Assembly (NCBI RefSeq): GCF_027409185.1
Contig: NC_084464.1
Location: forward strand, 48,149,095-48,213,094
Direction: 5' to 3'
DNA from: Cynocephalus volans
Lineage: Eukaryota; Chordata; Mammalia; Dermoptera; Cynocephalidae
Length of the DNA stretch: 64,000 nucleotides
Shown here: in pieces, positions 35,790-46,399 of the stretch
How positions within the stretch are numbered: the stretch's first letter is position 1
Layout: each line of letters begins with the position of its first letter
The notes under the pieces: model-generated
What the model was told of the DNA's origin: nothing
Seen by the model: the letters and a program-made list of their open reading frames with translations, nothing else
Database searches by the model: none
Made by a program: the position numbers and the translations under genes

Positions 35790-35935
35790 AGTCTAGGCCA
35801 TTTGAATCCCCTGGACAGCTTTTGAAAAAATCCCAATGTCTAGGCTGCACCCTCTGCCCACTGAATCAGAATCCCCAGGCTGGGGCTGTGGCATTGGCAC
35901 TTTTAAAGCTCACTGGGGATCCTGAGGGCAGCTCG
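35790..35935. repeat. MER5-like DNA transposon fragment
   Basis: AATCCCCTGGACAGCTTTTG, CTGAATCAGAATCCCCAGG and GGCACTTTTAAAGCTC fit MER5-type hAT elements. Confidence 0.65.
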
Positions 35936-36104
35936 CTCTGTGAGGGCAGGGTCAGTTCTCGAGTTCTGGTCCCTAAGCTTTTCCAGTGGGGTTTAGTCTG
36001 CGTGGGGGTGTGGAAAGTGACTTCACGATGGAGCTAAATAAAGTGGAAGAGGAGTCAGGAGAGAGACGCTGGGCACACAACCATTGCAGTGGTGTGGGTA
36101 GGTT

Positions 36105-36782
36105 TATTGAGATATAATTTACACGCAGTAAAATCCACCCTTTATAGCATAGTTCTATAAGTTTGGGCAAAAGAGTACAGCCTCCCAATCCCCCCATAAT
36201 TTTCCCCATGCTGCCCCTTAATGGTCAACCTCTACCCCTACCTCTTGCCTCTGGCAACCATAATTTCTGACTAATGATTTTGCCTTTTCCAGATGTCATA
36301 TAAATGGAATCATTACAGCCTTTTGAGCTTGGCTTCTCTTATTCAGCATCATGTATTTGACATTCACCCATTCCGTCGCATGTGTCAGTGTTCATTCCTT
36401 TTCATTGTTGAGTATTCCACTGCATGGGTATACCTGTTTGTTTATCCATTTACCAGCTGAAGGACATTTGAATTACCTCCAGTTTGGGGCAATTAGAAAT
36501 AATGCTGCTATGAGCTATAACCATTCATATTCAGGTTTTTGTGTGAGGATACATTATTTTTCTCTAGGTTAAACACCTACAACTGGGTCACTGGGTTGTC
36601 TGGTAAGTGTATGATTAACTTCATCAAAAACTACCAAGCTGCTTTCCAGATTGGCTATACCTTTTTGCAGTCCCACCAGCAACACATGAGAGTGCCCACT
36701 GCTCACAGCATTTTGTATGGGCATCCTTTTGTTTTTGTTAATTTCAGTCATTCTGGTGGGTGTTTAGTGCCCACAACCTTTT
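36105..36782 (-). repeat. L1M 3' region, minus strand
   Basis: GGTTTATTGAGATATAATTT, CATATAAATGGAATCATT, CCACTGCATGGGTATACC and CCACCAGCAACACATGAG are classic inverted old-L1 phrases. Confidence 0.85.
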
Positions 36783-36800
36783 AAAAGTTTATGAATATAG

Positions 36801-36900
36801 AGCTGGCCAGTTAGCTCAGTTGGTTAGAGCATGGTGCTAATAATACCAAGGTCCAGGGTGTGATCCCTGTACTGGCCAGCTGCCAAAAACAAAATATAAA
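36801..36900 (+). mobile_element. CYN-type monomer SINE
   Basis: AGCTGGCCAGTTAGCTCAGT, GGTTAGAGCATGGTGCTAAT and GATCCCTGTACTGGCCAGC. It keeps a complete tRNA-Ile-like unit, followed by an A-rich tail. Confidence 0.85.
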
Positions 36901-37329
36901 ACGTTTTTTAATGTAAAGAAATAAGTGTCTTTAATAGCAAATATTTTGCAAATGGTGATCATTTAAACACCTATTATGTGCCAGGTAGTTTACTAATACT
37001 TTCACAATCCCAGGAGCAGCTGGGATCATGGGAAGGGCACTCCCTTGACAGTCTGAAAAGCTCAAATCCCTGCACAGCTGTGGGTTGCTGTGGGAACTTG
37101 GGCCTCCATTCATCATTGTAGATTGATAGAGCAATGCCTCCTTGCAGGACTTGGTGTGAAAACCAAGTGAGATGATGCAGGGAAAGCCCCGCAGCAGGAA
37201 CCCATAGCTGGGAGTTGTCACTAGACACTAGCTATGCTGTTTACGTACATTCCTCCATTCCTGGGATAGTTTGTTCCAGCAGCAAGACTGTTTGCTTCAC
37301 CTTCAGGATATATTCCAAACTGAGCCCTC

Positions 37330-37970
37330 CGTCACACCTCACAGCTCTCATGTGCCACCACTCCAGCCCAGCCCACTACCATCTCTCTTGAGTGATTGCT
37401 GGAGCCTCCTAACTGCTCTCCCTGCACCCACGCTCGCCCCCTGGCGGTCATTCCCACACACAGACTCTTTTAAATCTGCAACCCAAGCCGGTGGCCCGCT
37501 CCCAACCCTCCAGAGGCCTCACTGCTGGAAATCCGTCTGATGCCTCTGTCCTCACAGTTCACCAGGCCTTTTGTGATCTGGCCCCAGCTACCACTCAGAG
37601 CTCACCCCTTCCCTTGCCCCATCTCGCTCCCTCTCTCAGCACACTCTACTTCAGGACCTGCTGCTCCTTCTCCTGGGGGCTCTTCCCCCAGAAACCCACA
37701 TGGTGCACTCCCTCACTTCACTCAGGTCTCTGCCTCAACAGCCTTGTCAGAGAGCTTCCCTGTCCCCTGCCTTACCTAGCACTCCTTGCCACTCTGTCCC
37801 CTGACTCTGCTTCACCTTATAACAATCTGTTTTGTATTTATTTGATTAGTATCTATCTCCACCACTAAAAATGTAAGTTCGTAGAGGGTAGGGACTTTGT
37901 CTCTTGTTCACTGCTGTTTCCCAGTGCCTGGCCCACAGTCGGTCCTCAATGAAGATCTGGAGATTGAGAA
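37330..37970 (+). repeat. L2 copy
   Basis: AGGCCTTTTGTGATCTGGCC, GTAGAGGGTAGGGACTTTG and CCAGTGCCTGGCCCACAG show the L2 3' region. Confidence 0.7.
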
Positions 37971-38926
37971 GGAATCATGTCACTCAGACATGATAGGCCA
38001 CAGCTATACTTAGGAATTATTGCTCTCACTGCATTATTGATGAGGTCGTAGAGCTTCCATGCCTGCCCGCTCCCCCAGCACCAGCCTCTTTTATTCACCT
38101 CTGTATCCCCAGCACTTCACAGCAAGTGCATGAAAACCGCTGTCTGGCCTGGAGTCACACTAGCAATGTCAGCCCACCAGCATGGCAGGTAATATTTTTT
38201 CTTCCTTTGAAGTGACTGGAGGTCAGAGAGGTGAAATGAAGTGTCCGAGGTCAGGTAGCACCTCAATGGACTCTCTCAGGGACCAGGACATGGGCCTCCT
38301 AACTCTGACCACAGCCTCCCACCTTTGTCCTTACCTTGCCACTGCCTGTCCCTCCCTCACGGCTAGACACCAGGACTTGCTTCTTATTGGCCAGAGTGGG
38401 AGCATTTATACCACAGACACTGGCAAACATAGAATTGGCAAATCAGCCCTCTGACCCCTCTTCCCCCAACCCAGAGCTGGTTGTTAACTTTTCACCAGCA
38501 GACCACTGGACGTGCAGCCCGGCATTTGGAGACAACTGAAGGAAGCTGCTCTGCTCACGTAGCCACATCTTGAGCTTTCAGCCAGACCACGAGACTTTGA
38601 GGGTGGACAAGATACCTTATTCATCTCTTTCCTCCCCTGCCTGTCCTCACTCTGTCGTGGGTCTGGCTGCCAGCCAGATTGGGGTCTGTGGAAACACTGA
38701 GCTTCTGCAGGTTGGAGGCCAGAGTGGGGCGAGGGCACCTCCCTACTGCTGTTCCTGAACTGACTCTGGCCTCGGCCTGGTCATTGCACTCCTGTGTGCA
38801 CTCCTGACATGCTGGAGCCTTCTCTGCCTCTGAATCTCTCTTCTCTCCAAGATTCTCATATTTCTCATCTTTGCCATTCTTCTCCTGTCTTGCTTTCTTT
38901 TCTCTGGGAATAAAAACAAGAACTAA

Positions 38927-38930
<4 letters not shown>

Positions 38931-38988
<58 letters not shown>

Positions 38989-39128
38989 CTCTCTCTCTTT
39001 CTTTTGTGTGTATGTGTGTCTTTGAGAGCTTTTATTTTATTTTTGGCAGCTGGCTGATATGGGGATCCGAACCCTTGACCTTAGTGTTATAACATCATAC
39101 TGTAACCAACTTAGCTAACCAGCCAGCC
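38931..39128 (-). mobile_element. CYN-type monomer SINE with microsatellite tail, minus strand
   Basis: SINE body at about 39040-39128 (minus strand GGCTGGCTGGTTAGCTAAG). Its tail side carries (TG)n at 38931-38983 and (CT)n at 38987-38999. Imperfect flanking copies AAGAACTAACGTT (38918-38930) and AAGAGCTAACTTT (from 39129) suggest that SINE plus microsatellite lie within one target duplication. Confidence 0.7.
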
Positions 39129-39134
39129 AAGAGC

Positions 39135-39310
39135 TAACTTTTAATGAGCACCTGCTATGTGCTTTCTATGCATTGGCTCATTTAGTCCTCATACCAGCTC
39201 CATTGTACTGATGAGAACAGGAGGGCACTGAGAAGTTCAGTGACTTGCCCACAATCACACAGCTGGTAAATGGGGCAGCCAGGCTTGACTCTAGATGCTC
39301 TGTGACCTCT
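39135..39310 (-). repeat. MIR
   Basis: GAGCACCTGCTATGTGC, GTGACTTGCCCACAATCACA. Confidence 0.7.
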
Positions 39311-39344
39311 CGAGGAAGCAGCAATGAGCACATCAGCCTTAGAA

Positions 39345-39535
39345 TTTTAAAACATGGGTTTGAGTCCTAGCTCTGTCACCTCCTGTGACTTCGCTCTCTA
39401 GGTCTCAGTTTCCTTCCTCATTCATAAAATAGGATAACCAACATATATGTCCTGCCCATTTGTAGGGATGTTTCAAGGTCAAATGATATAATGGATGTAA
39501 AAAGGCCTTGAAAATGGAAAAATACTCAGCAAATG
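39345..39535 (+). repeat. MIR
   Basis: GGGTTTGAGTCCTAGCTCTG, CTCAGTTTCCTTCCTCATTC. Confidence 0.7.
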
Positions 39536-40263
39536 AGTGGATTATTAGCATATGGTTCTGTTTTCCAATTTTTATTTTCTCCCTTGGCTCTGAAAAGGAT
39601 TCTTTGTCTGCTTCTGTTGTACCAGTATGTGCAGCACTCCACAAGCTCCCAGACGTGGCAGTGATCAGTGTCATTGCTCTCCCTCTATTCTCTGCTGAGC
39701 TCTTATTTCTCAAGTCTCCCAAGGAGACTCAGTTCACTTTTCTTCTTCTCTCTCCATCATCAACCCCAGACTCAGAGAGAGGGAGTGTCCACCGTAGCCG
39801 GCTTCCGATGCTCAGACCATGACCAACACCACTGCCCTTTGAATGGAACGAGTATGTGAGTACACCTTAGACATTATAATGGAAGCCAGTCGGAAATGAC
39901 GCTTCACTTCCTAGACAGTGGCTTGAGTGAACTTTTCAGAAACACATCTATTTTTGTGTGGCAAGGCCATATATCCTAGTCTGACTTTCTTTTCCTTTTT
40001 TTAAAAATTATTTTTAATACATTTTATCTTTTCATTAAAAGGCATCACTTTTTTCGAAGTGTAACTTACAGTAAAGTGCACAGATGTTAAGTGTACAGAT
40101 TGATGACTTTTCACATGTGTTCACCCACAAAGCCACCGAGACCCAGAACATTTCCAGGGCCCTGGAGGGGTCCTTCATGCTTCTTCCCAGGCAATAGTTG
40201 CCCCCACAGTATTGATTTATTTTGGAATAGGCAATACATTCACATGGTACAAGATTCAAAAGG

Positions 40264-40435
40264 GGGCCGGCCCGTGGCTCACTCGGGAGAGTGCGGTGCT
40301 GATAACACCAAGGCCCCGGGTTCGGGTCCCATATAGGGATGGCCGGTTCGCTCACTGGCTGAGCGTGGTGCTGACAACACCAAGTCAAGGGTTAAGATCC
40401 CCTTACCGGTCATCTTTAGAAAAAAAAAAAAAAAA
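40264..40435 (+). mobile_element. CYN dimer SINE, best-preserved copy
   Basis: GGGGCCGGCCCGTGGCTCAC head; second unit GGCCGGTTCGCTCACTGGC to CCTTACCGGTCATCTTT; A-tail. Duplication AAGATTCAAAAGG at 40251-40263 and 40436-40448. Confidence 0.95.
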
Positions 40436-41599
40436 AAGATTCAAAAGGTACAAAGGGTAAACTGAAAAATCTTCCTCCCATCCTGCTTCCAGATGCCCAT
40501 TGTTTTCACCTGAGTTAATATTACTGATTTTTTATAGCTACTTCTAAAGAAAGGTGAGCTTTCTTAAATTATATTATATTTATATTATATATTTTCTCCC
40601 CTTTTTACACAAAGGGTACCTAACTAATCAATTGTTGTATACCTTGTTTTTTAAAAATTTAACAATACATCTTAAAATTCTGGAATCATTTTAATTAAAA
40701 ATTAATATCTTTATAAAAAAGCTGCCCCACATAAAAAACTTGGTTTATAAAAAATCCAAACTTTCCTTGCCAAACAATTCTATGCTCTGCTTTACAGCCC
40801 TCTGAGGGTTCTTGGGCAGCAAATCCTGCTATTACATCAAGAACTACAATTTAATTAGGAAAATGTAATTCATGTTAACTTTCAGCAGATTTCCCAATAA
40901 ACCATTCTGCAAGTTCTGTCTTCTTGGTATTATCTTTTCCTTTTATAGCTCATATCAGTAGCAACGACATGGGTTTATATTTGCAGTAATTCATGAGCTC
41001 TAAAGGACATGTGTGAGAAACAAAAAAATGTGTCTGAAATTTGGAGCATAAATTGTGGAATTCCTCAAAGACCTAGATAATCGGAATTTATTAGGTTGGG
41101 GTGAGTAAAAGGGGAAAGAATTATATTGCACTTGTATATGTAAGAAGCAGTTTTCCTGGAAAAATCGATCAAGAGAATCCACTAGTGGTGTATGGACTTC
41201 CTCTTGGGGAGGGCAGGTCTGGCACTGCCAGAGGGCAGCAAAGGAGCTGGGCTCTGGCTGTGAGCTCCAGGAAGCAGAGGAGGGGCCGGGCAGGAGTGGA
41301 AGGCTAGCAGGGTAATCCAAATCAGAGTCCTCAGATGCATCAGCCATGCCAAAGGGCATAACAGGACCCCAAACCAGAGACACAGCCAATGGGCAGGGCT
41401 TCGGAGCTGGACTGACCAAGAACAGAGTTAGGAGCAAGTTGGGAGGCACCAGGTCATTGCTGAAAGTGAGGTGAAAGTTCATTGGTCTCTGGGTGCATGT
41501 GTGGGGCCTGCTGACTCAGTATGGGAGCAGATACACACGGGCTTTGCACAGGGTACCTGTGGAGAATTATTATAAAAATGCTCTCATAGAATCCTGACC

Positions 41600-42000
41600 C
41601 TGTACCCGTGCCCCTTTGCAGTGTGACTTTGCTGCTTCTGCTATCAAAGGTGGAATCCATCTCACCTCCCCTTGAATCTGGGGTGGCCTAGTGACTTGCT
41701 CTGACCAGTAGGATGTAGCAGAAGTGATGCTGTACAACATGTGGGGATAGGCTTCTGCTTTTCTTCTTCTGGAATGATTCAGTCATCATGTGAAGAAGCC
41801 CAGCCTGAAAGACCACAGGGAGAGAGAAACCCTGGCATCCTGGTCATTCCAGACCACCCAACCAGCCAAGCCATCAGCAGACTGCAGCTGCATGAAGGAT
41901 ACCAGCAGAGAAACCACCCAGCCAACCCACAGAACTGTGAGAAATAATAAACGGCTGCTTTAAGTCCCTACATTTTTACACAGCAATAGATAACTGACAC
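41600..42000 (+). mobile_element. MLT1-like MaLR LTR
   Basis: GTGACTTGCTCTGACCAGTA, AACTGTGAGAAATAATAAAC and a TAACTGACACA end are MaLR LTR features. Confidence 0.65.
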
Positions 42001-42260
42001 ATTCTTCTGTCCTATAAGTTTACTCTTCAAGGCTACATGTTAGGCAAACTCAGAATTGAGACCCAGAATTATAAGCATCTTATGTGTTAATAATTATGTT
42101 TTCCAGAACCCCTTCACATGTACTATCTAATTTAATTGTCACGACAATCCAGTGAGAAAGAGGAAGAGGGAATGTGTTATATCTCCATTACACAGATAAG
42201 AAAACTGAGGCTCAGAGATATATATTTCTTCCCCAGGATTACTCTGCAAGTCAGTAGAGA

Positions 42261-42646
42261 TGTTATGAACTGAATTGTCTCCCCCCCAAATTCATACGTT
42301 GAAGCCATAACCCCCAACGTGACTATATTTGAAGATAGGACCTTTAAAGAGGCAATTAAGGTTAAATGAGGTCATAAGTGTGAGACTCTGATCCAATATG
42401 ACTAGTGTCATTATAAGAACAGGAAGAGACATCAGGATGTACGTGCACAGAGGAAAGGCCATGTGAAGACACAGATAGAAGGTGGCCGTCTGCAAGCTAG
42501 GGAAAGAGGCCTCAGGAGAAATCAAACCTGCTGACGCCTTGATCTTGGACTTCCAGACTCCAGAACTGGGAGAAAATAAGTTTCTGTTGTTTATAAACCA
42601 CCCAGTCTGTGATATTTTGTTATGGTATCCCTACCAAACTAATATA
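42261..42646 (+). mobile_element. MLT1-like MaLR LTR
   Basis: Starts TGTTATGAACTGAATTGTCT. Contains GGTTAAATGAGGTCATAAG, GGCCATGTGAAGACACAG and CTCCAGAACTGGGAGAAAAT, and ends CCAAACTAATATA. Confidence 0.8.
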
Positions 42647-42679
42647 GATACCAATACTCAAATTCAGATCTTCTGCTTT

Positions 42680-42940
42680 CTTAGAGGGAATTTTCTTAAA
42701 ACAATGAGGTACCATTTCTTGCATATCAAATTGGCAAAGATTTTTAAAAGATAAACTTGGTACTAGTAAGGATGTGGAGAAATGGACTTTGTTAATCACC
42801 CCTGATGGGAGTCTAAATTAGTACAACTTTCTAGAGGAAATTTTGTAATACATAGCAAAGCTTTTAAAAATATACTTACCAACATTTTTTGGCAATAGCA
42901 AAATACTGGAAATGACCTATAACAGAATGTATTTTCTAAA
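42680..42940 (+). repeat. L1M fragment, left part of an interrupted copy
   Basis: GAGGTACCATTTCTTGCATA, CAAATTGGCAAAGATTTTTA, GGATGTGGAGAAATGG. It appears to continue at 43502 after an LTR insertion. Confidence 0.65.
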
Positions 42941-42984
42941 GATGGAAGTATCAATGTATTCCATTTCCCACTATCTTCTTACAC

Positions 42985-43501
42985 TGTGGTGATGGTACCC
43001 TACATTGAGAGGTAGGGTCTACTCCCTCCCATTGAATCTGGGCAGACCTTTGTAGTTGGCACAACCAGTAGAATACAGTGAAAGGGAAGGTTATAAACCA
43101 AGGTTAGGTTATAAAAGGCGTCACAGCTTCTGCCTTGGCCTCTTAGACAGTTTGCACTGTGGAACACCAGCCACCATGTCCTGAGGAAACTCAGGCAGCT
43201 CCGTGGAGAGGTCCATGTGGAGAGGAACTGAGGCCCTCAGCCTACAGCCAGCACCAACTTTCCAGCCATAGGAGCAAGTAACATTCCAAATGGATCCTCC
43301 AGTCCCAATTGAGCCTTCAGATGGCTGCAGCCTCGGTCTCCACATCTGACCACAGCCACGAGAGACCCCAAGTGAGAACTGCCTGGCTGAGTTCTTCTCA
43401 AATTTCTGACCAACAGAAATGGTAAGAAAAAATAAATTTTTACTCTTGTTCTATGTCACTGTCTTAGGGTCATTTCTTATACAGCCATATATAACTAATA
43501 C
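42985..43501 (+). mobile_element. MLT1-like MaLR LTR inserted in L1M
   Basis: AGGGTCTACTCCCTCCCATT, GGCACAACCAGTAGAATAC, CTGACCAACAGAAATGG and a TATATAACTAATACA end. Confidence 0.6.
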
Positions 43502-44300
43502 ATGACGTATATGCCCATCAGTGGGAGGCTAGTTAAATATATTATGGCACATGCATATAATGAAACACTATGCAGGACTGACTTCGAAAGCTCTCCAAGG
43601 TAAATTGTTAAGCAAAAAATGCAACATGCAGAATAGTACAAAAGATACTACCACTTGTGAAAAAAAATTATGTATATTCATAGACAGAAAAATGTATATA
43701 TGTACATATTCATACATGAGTATATAGAATGAATACATATATTTTATATTGTGTGTATATACACACTATATATATATTCTATTCAGAAATAAATATAATT
43801 AAAAAATTTTTAATCATACTTTTTCTTCAACTCAGAAATTTCATTTCTAGGAATTTATCCTTAGTAAATCATTGTAGTAAAGATTTATCAGCACCACACT
43901 CTCCCGAGTGAGCCACAGGCCAGCCCTTGTAGTAAAGATTTAGCTAAAAGTATGTTGTCACAGCTTCATTTAAAATCATGAAAAAGATAAAACGACCTAA
44001 TTATTCAACAGTAGGAAACTGGTTGAATAGCTTATGGCATTCCCGTACTCTGCCACGTAGAAAGGGATTTCATGCCCCACGGAGTGATCATGATATAGTA
44101 ATTGATAAGATATTATGAAATGGCACCACATAATCTTATCTTTAAAGTCTATTATATAAATGTAGATTGAGATGTAGATTAAGACACATTGAGAGAGAAA
44201 GATAGATATAGAAACCAAAATGTTAACAGTGGTTATGTCTGGGAGGTCCGATTATTGTTGATTTTGTTTTCTTTTTTCCCCCCCCATCTATCTGTGTTTT
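43502..44300 (+). repeat. L1M fragment, right part of an interrupted copy
   Basis: TATGCCCATCAGTGGGAGGC, ATTATGGCACATGCATATAA and CAAAATGTTAACAGTGG. It is broken by the 39-bp SINE fragment at 43888. Confidence 0.6.
43888..43926 (-). mobile_element. 39-bp tailless CYN insertion (tRNA-half-like)
   Basis: The minus strand starts GGGCTGGCCTGTGGCTCACT and ends GTGTGGTGCTGA. This is the first half of the head unit, cut in its anticodon loop, with no A-tail. Perfect 16-bp duplication TTGTAGTAAAGATTTA at 43872-43887 and 43927-43942 proves insertion. Confidence 0.92.
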
Positions 44301-44311
44301 TAACAATAAAC

Positions 44312-44377
44312 GTGCTACTTTGTAAAAACACAAACTAAAAGTATGTGCCACTTTGTAAAAACACAAACTAAAAGTTT
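44312..44377. repeat. 33-bp tandem duplication
   Basis: Two adjacent copies (44312-44344, 44345-44377), each starting GTGC(T/C)ACTTTG and containing AAAAACACAAACTAAAAG; they differ at only a few positions. Confidence 0.9.
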
Positions 44378-44792
44378 GTCTTTGTTTTTTAAGGATTCAT
44401 AGATGATCCTATAAATAGCATCTCTTGGTAGAGAATTCGAAACTTGTTTTTAAAGACGACAGAGTTTATCAAAGACAAAGATTACCAGACATATATCATT
44501 GGTCAGAGAGAGCTGCAGCCCAGTTCTAAGAAGTCCCAGCATGACGATCACAACACTGACCCCTTCCCAGCCCATCTGGCCAGTGATGGCCATGTCCAGA
44601 GGGGACATCCTGTCTGCAGGCTGTGTCCCTAAACTACCCCGGATCAAAACTGGTAGGCAGGGGAAGCTGTGCAATTTCTGTAGAGGAAGGTGGCCATCTC
44701 TGAGGAGCAGTCTTGGGATAGTCTCCAACCTGCACTTCCAAAGCCAGCACACCGTTTGCACTTACATCATAGGTTTAAAAAATCACCAAGTG

Positions 44793-44985
44793 TCATGGGC
44801 TGAATTGTGTCTTCCCAAATTCTTATGTTGAAGTCCTACCCCCAGTACCTCAGAATGTGACTGTATTTGAAGACAGGATCTGTAAAGAGGTAGTTAAGGT
44901 AAAATGAGGTAATATGGGCCCTAATTCTATAGGACTGGTGTCCTCATAAGAAGAGAAGATAAGGACACAGACATCGGCAGAGGCC
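44793..44985 (+). mobile_element. 5' part of an MLT1-like MaLR LTR
   Basis: GTCATGGGCTGAATTGTGTC, GAATGTGACTGTATTTGAAG, GTGTCCTCATAAGAAG; the 3' half is missing. Confidence 0.7.
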
Positions 44986-44999
44986 CCTAGCCCCCCAGG

Positions 45000-46200
45000 T
45001 GCCTGCAGGTTAGCATCCCTGGCCCTCCCAGTGGGCAGAAATCTAGAAGTAATCCTGCTACCCTAACCAGCCTGGAGATCCTGGGGCTCAGCTGCTGACG
45101 TGGAACTGTGGCCTGGCCATAGGGCCCCTGCCCAGTCTCACCAGTCCCCTCTCCAAGGACCATGTCAGGTTGTGTTAGTACGTCTGACACTCCTCTCAGA
45201 GGGGGCCTTCCCTGCCTCCCAGACTGGCCCTCCATCTCTGTCCCCAGAGATCTTAAGGTTCATCCCCCCCACACCATGACCCCCACCGCCCTCAGACCCT
45301 GGAATCTGGTTGCTGGTCCAGAGGGAGCTCACAGTGTCCACACTGACCTGCCCTCCAAGAGGCTTCAAGGCCCTGAGCATTCTCACCCTCAGAGGCCACT
45401 GCTTCAACCTGTCAAATATATTCAAATGAACCCACATGACACATCACATATAACTTACATAAGCTATAGGAGTTGAGTTGCAATTGTCTAGTTAACATTT
45501 TGCAGTCATTTAATAATTTTGTTCTTACAATATGCTTTTCTAATTTTGGAGCTAATAATGAGCCCCTCCCTGCTGTGGTTCAACTATTCCCATGGGCCTT
45601 TAAAACACTGCTTGTGGCCCGAGACTCTGTGGCTATGGACCCAGCTGCGGGTCATCCCAGGGCCCCTTCCAAGGAGGTCCCACCATGCACTTGTGTGTCT
45701 GAGCCAAGCGGAACCCTCCAAAGCACCCAGTGTCCAGTTGCAATGCCCCAATCTCTTTTTGGTGCTGTAGGGTAGGAGGTGTGGCACTTTTCCAAGCAGA
45801 GCTGGCCTTTTCCTCCCTAACTTGCTCCTTGGCTAGCTCGTTCACATCTTCTCTTCCTATCAGAAGATTTTCCACTAGGCAAGAAAAATCAAGGGCTAAG
45901 AGGGTCTCTAGCCATCATAGAATCCAAACCTCCTCCCCATTACAGAGATGAGAAAACTGAGGCCCAGAGAAGGAAAGGGTGACCTCCAGGAACACCCTTG
46001 CATTTTGTGGAATGTGAATGTGGAAGTCTTCCCTGGGCTGAGGTTGAGATTTTACAATTACTCAGGGAGACCCTTGGAAGCAGGGTCTTTCTGACCATTG
46101 AGACTTCCAGGTTTGCCTTGATCCCAGGTCAGTGGTTTTCTTCCCACTATTGCTGCCTTTTTCTCTTGGCAGCACCCTGCCGAGCCCTGAGGGGGAAGGC
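45000..46200. other. Intergenic DNA without recognisable gene
   Basis: Only a short MIR-like stretch at about 45930-46000 (GATGAGAAAACTGAGGCCC) is recognisable. The open frames are short and show no domain. Confidence 0.55.
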
Positions 46201-46399
46201 TGGAGCATCACCCCAGGTGCTAAGGGTTGCCAAATAAAAAAATCTGAGTTTCAGATAAACAACAAATAACTTTTTTAGCATAAGGATGTCCCAAATGTTG
46301 CTGTTTACTTGAAATTCAAATTTAACCTGGCATTCTGTGTTTTTATTTTCTAAACCTAGTGTCCTCTTTCATTTGGGCCAGGTCCTTTACCCTTGCAGC

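Noticed and set aside
36801-36880. tRNA-Ile gene
   Set aside because: The unit folds like tRNA-Ile but has anticodon-stem and T-arm mismatches and an A-rich 3' tail, and it occurs as a dispersed family: it is a CYN SINE.
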